From assembly GCA_028285265.1 (NCBI GenBank), contig JANQPX010000044.1, positions 1 to 59,681 on the forward strand: a stretch of 59,681 nucleotides of DNA. The letters run 5' to 3'. The stretch is from Geminicoccaceae bacterium (GTDB taxonomy: Bacteria > Pseudomonadota > Alphaproteobacteria > Geminicoccales > Geminicoccaceae). A model generated the notes under the pieces. It ran no database searches, was not told the DNA's origin, and saw only the letters and a list, made by a program, of their open reading frames with translations. The translations under genes were made by a program, and so were the position numbers. Positions 26,488-34,347 of this stretch are shown here, piece by piece. Position 1 is the stretch's first letter. The number at the start of each line of letters is the position of its first letter.

Positions 26488-27513
26488 ATGAGCCAACCCG
26501 CTCCGTTTCTGCAGCCGGCCGAAGCTGCCAGACAGCTAGGTGTTTCCACGAAGGCACTTCGTCTTTATGAGCAACGTGGCCTTATCCAACCCGTTCGAAG
26601 CACAGCGGGATGGCGAGCCTATGGTACGACCGAGATGGCACAGGCGGCAGAGATCATCGCCTTGCGTGCCTTAGGATTAAGCCTCAAACAAGTGGCTCTA
26701 GTGTTGCAGGGCAATCCGGACTGTTTGGACGCAGTGCTGGCTAAGCATCGATTGGATCTCGAACGCCGAGCAGATTGTATTGCCGCCATGAAGGCGAGGG
26801 TCGCTGACCTCCAGTCGGATCTCGCTCGTGGTACAATGCCGACCGTTAACGCCCTGAAGCGGCTGGCTGTCCCAAAGACGGAGGTTTGCTGTACGTTCAC
26901 GCTTCCCTGGCCGTGGGGAGGTGAGAGATTCACTCTCAGCAATCTAAGATCGATCAACTACATTACCGGCCCGTTGGGTAGTGGTAAAACGCGTCTTGCC
27001 CAAAAGATAGCCGAGAGCTTGACGGGCGCCCGGTACCTTGCAGCGAGCCGGTCATTTGAAGGAGCAGCCAAGGCCAAAGAGCACCTGGCCAACGATCCGG
27101 AACTGAAGGCTCGGGTGGATGAGGCATCCATGTGGTTACTCGATGATGGCGCCATCATATCAGCATCGATGCTGACGCTACTCGTCGCACTGGTAGCTGA
27201 TGATGTATCCGTCCTCGTGGTCGACATGATCGAACAGGGCTTGGATCAGCAGTCACAAGAAGCCTTGATGGCCTATCTGCGCCGTCGCCGAACCGACGCA
27301 CAGACACTCATCTTGCTAACACGATCCAGCGCTATTTTGGATCTGGAACTTGTTGGGGACGATGAGACCATCATGTTGTGCCCTGCTAACCATCGACCGC
27401 CAATGCAGGTACGCCCTTATCCGGGATCACCTGGATATGAAGCTGTCGACACATGTCTTGCTCCACCGGACGTTCGCGCACGAACGGAAGGCCTTGTGAC
27501 GACCAGGCGCTAG
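26488..27513 (+). CDS. MerR-type regulator fused to a P-loop ATPase domain
   Basis: This 341-residue protein has an N-terminal MerR winged helix (about 8-75: ARQLGVSTKALRLYEQRGLI) and a coiled-coil helix (about 78-115). Its C-terminal domain opens with Walker A GPLGSGKT (161-168). A Walker B-like strand VLVVD (242-246) is followed by EQGLD, similar to the DExENGLH end of ABC/AAA_21 ATPases. No LSGGQ-like signature is obvious. Ordinary MerR proteins carry a ligand-binding domain instead, so the signal here may be nucleotide-dependent. GGAGG 5 bases before the ATG at 26488 decides the start. It is followed by a minus-strand gene, so no target other than itself is visible. Confidence 0.85.
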   Translation: MSQPAPFLQPAEAARQLGVSTKALRLYEQRGLIQPVRSTAGWRAYGTTEMAQAAEIIALRALGLSLKQVALVLQGNPDCLDAVLAKHRLDLERRADCIAAMKARVADLQSDLARGTMPTVNALKRLAVPKTEVCCTFTLPWPWGGERFTLSNLRSINYITGPLGSGKTRLAQKIAESLTGARYLAASRSFEGAAKAKEHLANDPELKARVDEASMWLLDDGAIISASMLTLLVALVADDVSVLVVDMIEQGLDQQSQEALMAYLRRRRTDAQTLILLTRSSAILDLELVGDDETIMLCPANHRPPMQVRPYPGSPGYEAVDTCLAPPDVRARTEGLVTTRR

Positions 27514-27743
27514 ATCAGTTGGGCCATCTTCTAGTAAGCAGCGTCGATGACGACAATGACGTGCTCAAGCAGTTGGGGCCAGTCGATCCGAGATCCACTC
27601 GCCCCTTACCTCGCCTTGATTGGCGGGATATCCACCGTTGCTGAGAAAGCTTGATCTACAGCGGCCTCTCGAGAGCACCGCTGCAGGCATTCGTCCTAAG
27701 TAGATCGCCACCGGAAGTGGCACACGCGCCAAACGGCGCGCGC

Positions 27744-28211
27744 TTACATCGGTAACAAGATACTGCTGTTGTCTGGCGACACGCGGACCTTTGATTTCTT
27801 GACAAGCGTCCGCAGACCATTGCCAAGGTCAAACTTTGTGATGGCGACATTCTTGGCTTGTGCCGCAGCCAGAACTTCATCCCTGCTGGCTTGGCCATTC
27901 TTCGTCAGCAACGATTGGAGGGCTTCTTGGACAATCAGTGTCTTTGGCTTGTTACTGCCCTCTCCATTACCCGGCTTTGTCTTCTTGCTCGTACGACGAC
28001 GGGTGATTTTCTTTGGTCTTGGGCTCTTGGCTTTCTTGTCAGTGATTGCCTCGAGCGGCGCCTTCACCTCAACCAGCTGCTGAACGACATCATCAGCGGC
28101 AATGTTTTCGATCTCTGCAAGCGCCGATTGGGCGCCATCACGATACCCACGTTCATACGCAGATCGTGTTAGGTCAGCGATGCGACGACGCACCTCGTCC
28201 CTTATGTCCAT
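27744..28211 (-). CDS. Lys-rich two-domain protein, possible DNA-binding
   Basis: This 155-residue protein has an N-terminal helical part (about 1-55: RDEVRRRIADLTRSAYERGYRDG), a strongly basic linker (about 60-88, KITRRRTSKKTKPG) and a C-terminal winged-helix-like domain (about 92-155, with VQEALQSLLTKNGQASRDEVL and a beta hairpin KSKVRVSPDNSSILL). The layout recalls small nucleoid or histone-H1-like proteins, but I know of no exact family. GGAGAA precedes the ATG. Convergent with the MerR gene. Confidence 0.7.
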   Translation of the reverse strand: MDIRDEVRRRIADLTRSAYERGYRDGAQSALAEIENIAADDVVQQLVEVKAPLEAITDKKAKSPRPKKITRRRTSKKTKPGNGEGSNKPKTLIVQEALQSLLTKNGQASRDEVLAAAQAKNVAITKFDLGNGLRTLVKKSKVRVSPDNSSILLPM

Positions 28212-29165
28212 TGTGTTCTCCAGATTGAGTTTGGATTGACTGTATTAGAGTAAATAGCGTTAGATAACGAGTATTCAACGCCTATCCCCTTCAAAAGTCA
28301 TAAATTTTTAGATCACACCGCTTCACATCAGCAATAAGAACTATGTCTTGATGCTCAAGTAGGCGTGCTCTCTATGATGTCGCTCAAGTTGCTAAAGATG
28401 ACTAAATGCAGCCACTGTTCGTTTCTTCTTAAGTCAGCAGACAAACTTTTCAGCATCAAAGTGCGATGAGTGCGCCTATCAAAAATCGATAGTTGTGCGC
28501 CTCAAAACGTGCAGTCGCCGGCCGCTTTCCTTCCCGATACTGCTGTCATAGCGAATTCAGAAGGGCTGGAGAATTGATGCGGGCTCAAATCTTTCTCCGT
28601 GGCGTCTGACAGGAGAATGCATCGTAAAGCACCGAAGATAATGACAACGAGCACTGCTGAACGGCTCAGATGTTCGTCGATAGACGTCGTATTTTTGAAT
28701 GATGTGCCGACATCTTTGCATGATCGCCAGACATCCTGGTCAAGAAGGGTATCCGACAATCTCGATGGCATGCATGGTCATATCGTTGTCGCATTCGATG
28801 ATGACACAAGAACGACCGAAATGTGATCTCAACGCATATTGTAACCAGGTGACGCAGTACGCATCCTGAAGGCGTTGACCGTTGATCAAGGCAAACATGG
28901 ACGAGCGTTGGGTTTCATGGCTCAACGTCAGGGTCAGTGATGAACTTCGGCAGTATACCTTGTCTTGAATAGGACGGTGGTCTAGCACGCACCCGCAAGA
29001 ACCGTATCTGTCAGCACCGGACAGTAAGTCTGGCCAAAAATTCAGCTGCAGGTATCAAGCCTGTCTTGCCAACTATCATCACGATGATCTTTAGATCGTT
29101 TTCAGAATCTCCGAGTAGCCTAAGTTCGGGGTCTCCGAGTTGTTTATTGGGACAGCGTAAAAACA
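28212..29165. other. Long AT-richer intergenic stretch
   Basis: It contains a possible frameshifted zinc-ribbon ORF (28398-28551, listed separately). Two overlapping minus-strand frames (28502-28771 and 28740-28988) show no motif or start signal, and I do not call them. The nonamer TCTCCGAGT occurs twice 23 bases apart, at about 29108 and 29131, just before the next gene. Confidence 0.4.
28398..28551 (+). pseudogene. Possible frameshifted zinc-ribbon ORF
   Basis: The ATG frame at 28398 begins MTKCSHCSF and stops after 23 codons. The next frame over continues with KCDECAYQKSIVV. Joined across the A-C-T-T-T-T run near 28444-28450 they would give two CxxC knuckles about 18 residues apart, the pattern of a zinc ribbon. 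As read it is broken by one frameshift. It could be a relic, an assembly error or chance. Confidence 0.25.
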
Positions 29166-29585
29166 ATGAAAGAGCCGGACAGCCTTTTTAAACAGTTAAC
29201 CACAGCCCAAGATCAAGTTCAGGCAAAGCTGGATGTCTTCAAGGGCTCCCCAGCTGGGAAGACGTTTGCGCGAATGGATGCCAAAGCAGGCCGCCTCATC
29301 GGCATCGCTCGAGCCCTCTTTTGGTTTGCATCGACACTCGTCATCACAGCGATGAGCTATGGTATCTGCTGGTTCGTTGAGGGCTGGAAAGAGATGGCCA
29401 CCATAACGGTTACTGTCCTTTTAGTGTCTTTTTGCATCTGGCGCGGCATGCTCAATGCTTTCAGCCCAGGCACAGCAAGCGAAGCGGTCTTGGATGAGAT
29501 GGAAGGACGGTTGGGGGCCATTATATGGGTGCCGCGGCTATTAATGCCCATCTTTGGACGACGCGGTCGAGATGCGACGGACTAA
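29166..29585 (+). CDS. Small integral membrane protein, unknown function
   Basis: This 139-residue protein has a soluble helical N-terminus (1-40) and two close membrane spans (about 48-70 and 77-95). A C-terminal part of about 45 residues follows, with a further hydrophobic stretch (AIIWVPRLLMPIFG) that may lie along the membrane. I do not recognise the family. It stands alone, with no operon partners. Confidence 0.6.
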   Translation: MKEPDSLFKQLTTAQDQVQAKLDVFKGSPAGKTFARMDAKAGRLIGIARALFWFASTLVITAMSYGICWFVEGWKEMATITVTVLLVSFCIWRGMLNAFSPGTASEAVLDEMEGRLGAIIWVPRLLMPIFGRRGRDATD

Positions 29586-29661
29586 TGGTGCGAAAAGTCG
29601 CCGTGGCGGTGGGCTCACCGTTTGCGTAGGCCGCCATGATCATAGAGAACATGCTGCGCTG

Positions 29662-30006
29662 TTAGCTCGACCTTTGAAGACACCTTGCCCATCGATGAGA
29701 CCAGTTGCGCATTGGCTTTAACAGTTGATAGAGCTCTAGCCCCAGCGTCGTGGCTTCATAGCCATTCTCGCCGCGATCAATGAGCCCAGCATGACGCAGC
29801 TCCTTCAGTCGTCTATTCAAAACCGTTGGTGAAACGGCCTCACACCGCTCCTGGAGCCCTCGAAATGTTGTTGGTCCATGTTCACAGATTTGCCAAAGAG
29901 CACCCATTGACCAGCTTCGTCCCAAGAGATCGAAAAGCGCCATAACAGGCGCTCCACTCTTTGAGCCACGGACGGGCGAGCCCGGTTTTGGGAAAGTCGA
30001 CATCAT
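29662..30006 (-). CDS. HxlR-type winged-helix regulator
   Basis: This 114-residue protein is almost only a winged helix: MALFDLLGRSWSMGALWQICEHGPTTFRGLQ, then the recognition helix SPTVLNRRLKELRHAGLI and a wing with RGENGYEAT. The N-terminal Cys that redox-sensing family members use is absent from the opening 30 residues, so another signal is likely. It is divergent from the hydrolase gene, and the two palindromes between them are its probable operators. Two ATGs (30006 and 30003) are possible. Confidence 0.87.
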   Translation of the reverse strand: MMSTFPKPGSPVRGSKSGAPVMALFDLLGRSWSMGALWQICEHGPTTFRGLQERCEAVSPTVLNRRLKELRHAGLIDRGENGYEATTLGLELYQLLKPMRNWSHRWARCLQRSS

Positions 30007-30013
30007 AAATGTT

Positions 30014-30030
30014 GCTACAGTTAATGTAGC
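30014..30030. promoter_or_regulatory. Palindrome, candidate HxlR operator 1
   Basis: GCTACA-GTTAA-TGTAGC is a perfect 6-bp dyad with a 5-base centre. It sits 7 bases before the HxlR start, where binding would block its own expression. The same GCTAC/GTAGC half-sites recur at 30059-30075. Confidence 0.7.
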
Positions 30031-30058
30031 GTCCCATCGTCAGGGGTGATACGGTTGT

Positions 30059-30075
30059 GCTACCTTTTATGTAGC
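30059..30075. promoter_or_regulatory. Palindrome, candidate HxlR operator 2
   Basis: GCTAC-CTTTTAT-GTAGC is 17 bp long like the first site, with identical outer half-sites. It lies 14 bases before the hydrolase ATG at 30090. The two centres are 45 bp apart, so cooperative control of both genes is plausible. Confidence 0.7.
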
Positions 30076-30089
30076 AAAGAGGCGCGGTG

Positions 30090-30926
30090 ATGGCCAGACG
30101 TGCATCGTCTTCTGCAGCATTTGAGACGGTAACCCGGGCAGCTAATCATGCACCCTGGATCACCCTCGTACACGGACTGTCCCAAGATCACCGATTGTTT
30201 GACCGTCAAGTCGAGGCGTTTCAGGGCTCCTATCGCTTGCTCCTGATCGACTTGCCTGGCCATGGAAGATCGTCTGACGTTCCTAGCCCTAATGGTCTGC
30301 ACGACTATGCAAGGAGTATCGAAGGAGCACTCGGCGATGTGGGGGCTTTGGCTTGTCATTTTTGGGGCACACATATTGGCGCTGGGGCCGGACTGCTGTT
30401 GGCGTCCCGGCGTCCTGGATTGTTCCGATCTCTGGTGCTTGAAGCGCCGGTCTTGCCAGGGAGGCCATTGCTGGCTGTCAATGATCTACTTCCGCGAATT
30501 TCAGCGATTGCAAAGGAACAAGGCATGGATGCCGCTCGAGAAGTCTGGTGGCGGGAAGGCGCATGGTTCGATGTCATGCGTCGTCATCCCAAGTCTTGTC
30601 GAGCCGCCGAACAACGCCGCATTATTGACGACTTTCAAGGACGGCCCTGGCTTGATGCCGGTCTTGTCTCGCCGCGTCCAACGGCGATCGACGCGAACTT
30701 AACGGACCTCAATGCACCGACGATGATCATCAATGGCGAGCATGATCTTCCTGACTTCGTTGCGATCGCCGGTCAGTTGGAAACACTTATGCCGTATGCC
30801 GAACGGTCAGTAGTCAAGGGGGCTGGCGGCTTCCCGCTCTGGGAATTTCCCGATGAAACCAATCAGATCGTGATGGACTTTCTAATCCGCCATCAACGTC
30901 CACGAGACACATCACCCCATCGATAG
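30090..30926 (+). CDS. Alpha/beta hydrolase
   Basis: This 278-residue alpha/beta-hydrolase-fold protein has the oxyanion-hole segment HGLSQD and the strand-turn LLIDLPGHGRS. A lid region and the INGEHDLPD acid strand lie near the C-terminus, followed by a possible catalytic His region. The nucleophile elbow, normally G-x-S-x-G, reads H-F-W-G-T-H-I-G with no Ser, so ordinary esterase activity is doubtful. It is controlled by the divergent HxlR gene if the palindromes are its operators. The ATG at 30090 directly follows an in-frame GTG. Confidence 0.82.
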   Translation: MARRASSSAAFETVTRAANHAPWITLVHGLSQDHRLFDRQVEAFQGSYRLLLIDLPGHGRSSDVPSPNGLHDYARSIEGALGDVGALACHFWGTHIGAGAGLLLASRRPGLFRSLVLEAPVLPGRPLLAVNDLLPRISAIAKEQGMDAAREVWWREGAWFDVMRRHPKSCRAAEQRRIIDDFQGRPWLDAGLVSPRPTAIDANLTDLNAPTMIINGEHDLPDFVAIAGQLETLMPYAERSVVKGAGGFPLWEFPDETNQIVMDFLIRHQRPRDTSPHR

Positions 30927-30978
30927 AGTCGGATCCATTAGCCGAAAGCGACGAGACAAAGACCGAAACGCGAGCGGA

Positions 30979-31809
30979 TTAACAGGCAAGCGCTGTCTCA
31001 AGGCTCTCTATCGTCGTCAAGGCGCCAATGTTGCGAGACACTATTTCGGTGCCTTCCAAGCGAACGGCAACTACGTAACGCCAAGTTTCATCAGCAAGGA
31101 CCATCTCCGGACCGTGACCACATTCTCTAACGCCACCTGAGATAAAAGCTTCGCCGATTCTGTGATTCGAAAAGCCGTAAGATGAGGCAATTTCGACGAG
31201 GTCACCGCCCTTGGGTGTGACGATCTTGAGTGTCTTGCCGAGATGTGGTGTCTCGACATAGGCGATATCGGGCCTGCCATCGTTGTTGAAGTCTGCCACA
31301 CCGATAGGGGCGAGCCATCGATAGGGAGTTCCGATGTACGGCGTGTGGCTGATTAACTGGAAGTCCTGACCGAGACCCGGATAGCCATAGACTTCGAGAC
31401 GTGCGCCAAATGACTGATGAGCGGCGACTGTAATGACTTCATGAACGCCGTCGAGATTGAGATCTGCCAGTCGAGGACCAATGTCTTCAAAAACCCGCTT
31501 AGGCCCCGCAAGCACAGTATCGCAAATAGTCCGATCCTCATTTTCGTATCTTACGAGGACGCCTTCGGCTTCAATGGCATCGCCTAGAACACCGTGCCGA
31601 TAGTCCTTAGTGGCACCGAAGTATCGAGCCATAACAACCGGGCCAGTCTCGGACACATCGCGTGGACTGTTGGGCGGGCCGGATGGGCGATCGCACCCGT
31701 CTTCATGCCCGCGACCGGAATCGAGAACCTGCGCCTCAAGTCGATGAGGCCCCTCAATCAAGGAAACCGTCACCGTGATGACAAGGACTGACAGCCCTAC
31801 TTGACGCAT
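30979..31809 (-). CDS. Secreted FG-GAP/VCBS-repeat protein
   Basis: This 276-residue exported protein has a signal peptide (about 1-27 from the ATG at 31809). At least two FG-GAP/VCBS-like calcium loops are visible: LADLNLDGVHEVITV and VADFNNDGRPDIAYVE, each a D-x-N-x-D-G motif. Two Cys near the start of the mature chain and one in GGVRECGHG could form disulphides. A GTG at 31824 is an alternative start. Such propellers bind ligands or proteins on the cell surface; no partner gene is visible. Confidence 0.72.
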   Translation of the reverse strand: MRQVGLSVLVITVTVSLIEGPHRLEAQVLDSGRGHEDGCDRPSGPPNSPRDVSETGPVVMARYFGATKDYRHGVLGDAIEAEGVLVRYENEDRTICDTVLAGPKRVFEDIGPRLADLNLDGVHEVITVAAHQSFGARLEVYGYPGLGQDFQLISHTPYIGTPYRWLAPIGVADFNNDGRPDIAYVETPHLGKTLKIVTPKGGDLVEIASSYGFSNHRIGEAFISGGVRECGHGPEMVLADETWRYVVAVRLEGTEIVSRNIGALTTIESLETALAC

Positions 31810-31968
31810 AATCACTCGGCACACCCTTGCAGATTAACGCTCTCAAGGCTCATCAACATAAGCCAGCCGAAGCGACAAGACGAGATCCAAGCAAGAAATC
31901 TCCCTTACTGACTCAGCGCTGTCAGTAGTCCCACATTAGTCTTTAAACCTAAGCTCTTGGGGAGACCA

Positions 31969-32517
31969 ATGTTGCCGGCTCCGCCCAACAGAGCAATCTA
32001 TTCTTGTAACATGGCGTCGACCGCAATCGATCGTATCATGAAGGACTCATCGAACGGCGCGCCTCTAACTCTGTCTCTTAGTGACATCGCGGTGAGCATC
32101 ATCATTGATCCAAACCCCATTCGCCTTCAACGACGTCGAACCAAAGGGTTCAGTCTTCAAGCCGCTAGCATGACAATCAACGGCCTGCAGGCCGTTTGCG
32201 TTAGCCGTCCCAGCATCTTGGGAAACCCGTTCAACGTCGAGGAATTCGGCAGAGACTTGGCGATTGGGCTGCATGGCGCATGGCTTGATGGCGGCCTTAA
32301 GGTGCTGGGAGAGCAGAGCCGAAACGCCCTTATCCAATTTAATGGAGATGGTGAAAGAGGCCGATATCGCGAGTTTGACGGCATTGACATCACAGCTTGG
32401 CATCTGGTGGTGCAGGAGATCGCTAGCCACAAACTCCGAGGAAAGAACATCGCTTGCTGGTGTCGGACGGATCAAGCCTGTCATGGCGACAACTTACTGC
32501 GTTGGGCGAGGTGCTAA
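31969..32517 (+). CDS. DUF4326-domain protein
   Basis: This 182-residue protein has a C-terminal DUF4326 domain (about 50-182). Its marks are RLQRRRTKGFSL, the VSRPSILGNPF segment (family form: V-x-R-P-x-x-W-G-N-P-F) and the ending LRGKNIACWCRTDQACHGDNLLRWA, with the C-W-C...C-H cluster. The family is phage- and plasmid-associated and its activity is not established. GGGGAG precedes the ATG at 31969. Its stop codon abuts the next ATG with no gap, so the two genes form a module. Confidence 0.8.
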   Translation: MLPAPPNRAIYSCNMASTAIDRIMKDSSNGAPLTLSLSDIAVSIIIDPNPIRLQRRRTKGFSLQAASMTINGLQAVCVSRPSILGNPFNVEEFGRDLAIGLHGAWLDGGLKVLGEQSRNALIQFNGDGERGRYREFDGIDITAWHLVVQEIASHKLRGKNIACWCRTDQACHGDNLLRWARC

Positions 32518-33282
32518 ATGGTTAAAAACTCGTCGATCGAGTGGACGGACAATACCTTCAATCCTTGGTGGGGATGCCGTCGGGTATCGCCAGCTTGTGA
32601 TCGCTGTTACGCCGCGACTTTCTCAAAACGTATCGGCAGCGTTGGTTGGGATATTGGTGCCTTTCGGACCTTCGGTGATAAGCATTGGGCCGAACCGCTG
32701 ACATGGGACCGAAAAGCGCGTGCTGCCAACCGTCGAGAACGCGTCTTTTGCGCCTCAATGGCGGACGTGTTTGATGCCGAAGCGCCATCTCACGAACGCG
32801 AGAAGCTTTGGCACACAATACGTGAAACCACGAATCTTGACTGGCAGCTGCTAACAAAGCGTCCAAACCAAGCCCTGAAGCTACTGCCAAACGATCTCCA
32901 GGAAAGGCCCAATGTCTGGATAGGTTGTACCACCGAAACCATGAAGATGTTTCGTCAACGTGTTCGCCTACTCAAAAGACTTAAGACGCCGGTCAGATTC
33001 TTATCAATCGAACCGATGCTGGAGCCCATGCCGATCGGGCCTGCCGATCTTGAGGGCATTTCCTGGGTTATTCTTGGTGGGGAAACCGGGCATGGAGCTC
33101 GACCGATGCAACCCGAGTGGGTGCGCGGTATGCGCGATGTATGCGCCGCCGCAGGCGTCGCCTTCTTTTTCAAACAATGGGGCGATCACGACGCCACGGG
33201 AAAACGGGTCGGTAGGAAGAAGGCAGGCTACTTGCTGGATGATGAGGAATATCGGGACTTTCCGAAAGGAGCCGCTGGCTGA
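32518..33282 (+). CDS. DUF5131 / phage Gp37-Gp68 family protein
   Basis: This 254-residue protein opens with SIEWTDNTFNPWWGCRRVSPACDRCYA, giving cysteines C20, C27 and C30, arranged like a metal or Fe-S site near the start of a barrel. Later family marks are ASMADVFD, WQLLTKRP, VWIGCTTE, FLSIEPML and WVILGGETGHGARPM. Gp37/Gp68 proteins are common in phages and mobile elements and resemble radical-SAM-like enzymes, although no reaction is proven. The ATG begins right after the DUF4326 stop. Confidence 0.88.
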   Translation: MVKNSSIEWTDNTFNPWWGCRRVSPACDRCYAATFSKRIGSVGWDIGAFRTFGDKHWAEPLTWDRKARAANRRERVFCASMADVFDAEAPSHEREKLWHTIRETTNLDWQLLTKRPNQALKLLPNDLQERPNVWIGCTTETMKMFRQRVRLLKRLKTPVRFLSIEPMLEPMPIGPADLEGISWVILGGETGHGARPMQPEWVRGMRDVCAAAGVAFFFKQWGDHDATGKRVGRKKAGYLLDDEEYRDFPKGAAG

Positions 33283-33503
33283 GCCTGAGTCCAAAAGGCC
33301 TTCGGATCTTTGAGATTGCCTACACTCATTCACGGAGCAGCCCCAAGGCAAACAGCAGCTGCCCCCAAGAAGCGATGTTCATATCATCGAACGACGTTGC
33401 CTAGGCTTTAGGGGCTAGCAAGCCTCCTTTGAGACCTTGGCGATGTCATCTTGAACCGCATGCAATGACCCTATCCCGAAGATTGGAAAAGCCGCCCTAG
33501 ATT

Positions 33504-33547
33504 CCTCCCGCATGTTGAAAGCCCGGCATCCACCGGGCTTTTCTTTT
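33504..33547 (+). ncRNA. 3' end of candidate CCUCCC small RNA with terminator
   Basis: CCTCCC (33504-33509) lies 9 bases before an intrinsic terminator: AAGCCCGG and CCGGGCTT pair perfectly (33519-33540) and a T-rich run follows. The nearest upstream gene ends 220 bases earlier. The same order of CU-rich stretch and terminator occurs at 26249 and 48456. The 5' end is unknown; a TTGAAC at 33451 might be a -35 box. Simple termination of the DUF5131 operon is the alternative. Confidence 0.4.
33519..33547 (+). terminator. Intrinsic terminator
   Basis: Perfect 8-bp stem AAGCCCGG/CCGGGCTT with loop CATCCA, followed by TTCTTTTTTT. Good rho-independent terminator on the plus strand. Confidence 0.88.
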
Positions 33548-33748
33548 TTTGCCGATTTGACGTTTCAGCACGTCCGCAAGATGACAGCGGTGGGCACCAA
33601 AACCGCTGTTCGGCCAGCGATGTCCATTAGCACCAAGATGACCTAACAGTCACAGCCTCTAACAAAAAGGTGAGTTGTACCAATCATCACATGCGCCAAT
33701 CGGCTCTTGTGCTTTCTGGTCTTAGTCATTCGAAATGGAGGCCAAGAC

Positions 33749-33970
33749 ATGCACAAATCACTGATGATTTCCGCAAGAGCCGCTAGCATCGTTGTCTCGA
33801 TGACACTCCTGTCGGCCTGCGCGTCGGTTGGCGCACCTAATCAGTTTGCAAACGCCAATGCTGTCAATGGCTTCGACGAGTCTCGTACGCCCTTTGGCGC
33901 TCAAATTGCGCTTGCTGAGGGTGGCTTCACCACCCGAGTCGACAGTCTCTACTCTGGCATCGCGCGATAG
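33749..33970 (+). CDS. Small lipoprotein
   Basis: This 73-residue exported lipoprotein has a signal ending in lipobox LLSAC, after which the mature chain is about 50 residues, Asn/Ala-rich at first and without a recognisable domain. GGAG lies 8 bases before the ATG, which rules out the longer in-frame start at 33707. It is followed 35 bases later by another small exported protein on the same strand; the pair may be co-transcribed. Confidence 0.7.
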   Translation: MHKSLMISARAASIVVSMTLLSACASVGAPNQFANANAVNGFDESRTPFGAQIALAEGGFTTRVDSLYSGIAR

Positions 33971-34005
33971 CGGTCGTCCATAGCGATAACGCCCTCTAGC
34001 CAAGG

Positions 34006-34347
34006 ATGAGTCCCTTGACCAAAAACACCTCTTCGCAAACGCGACGATCGGTGAGCCTCGGATGGTTCTCTGCCATCGCGCTCGGCCTTTTCATCTTAGG
34101 TTTCAACCACGCAGGAGCTCAAGCAGCTCCTCTGAGTGTGGTCGGGACACCAGCATTGGCCAGTCAGTTAGAAGCGACGGAGATCGGCATTAAAGGAAGC
34201 TTCCGGTCACGCAGCTTTCGAGGCTTTGGAAAGTTCAAAGGCCATCGCTTCAGCCGATTCCAAAGCCGTGGCTTTCGGAGTTTCGGTAAATTCAAGGGGC
34301 ATCGGTTCCGGGGTTTCCGTGGGCATCGCTATCGACGCTTCCATTGA
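34006..34347 (+). CDS. Small exported Arg/Phe/Gly-repeat protein
   Basis: This 113-residue protein has a signal peptide (cleavage near AQAAP, about residue 41). The last 50 residues are built from two copies of a motif reading FGKFKGHRF, flanked by RSFRGF and RGFRSF and closing with HRYRRFH. The mature tail is extremely basic and aromatic, so it may bind DNA, heparin-like polymers or the outer surface. I know no named family. The ATG at 34006 has only a weak AAGG close by. Confidence 0.65.
   Translation: MSPLTKNTSSQTRRSVSLGWFSAIALGLFILGFNHAGAQAAPLSVVGTPALASQLEATEIGIKGSFRSRSFRGFGKFKGHRFSRFQSRGFRSFGKFKGHRFRGFRGHRYRRFH

Larger units (their letters stand above)
33283..33748. other. Intergenic stretch with a candidate small RNA
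   Basis: Apart from the CCTCCC-terminator locus at about 33504-33547, no supported gene is seen. The lipoprotein ribosome binding site (GGAG) lies at the right end. Confidence 0.4.

Noticed and set aside
28502..28988. Two overlapping minus-strand ORFs of 82 and 89 codons
   Set aside because: No start signals or motifs, and they overlap each other.
29108..29139. TCTCCGAGT direct repeat considered as a possible iteron or operator
   Set aside because: Only two short copies with different flanks; not enough to call a site.
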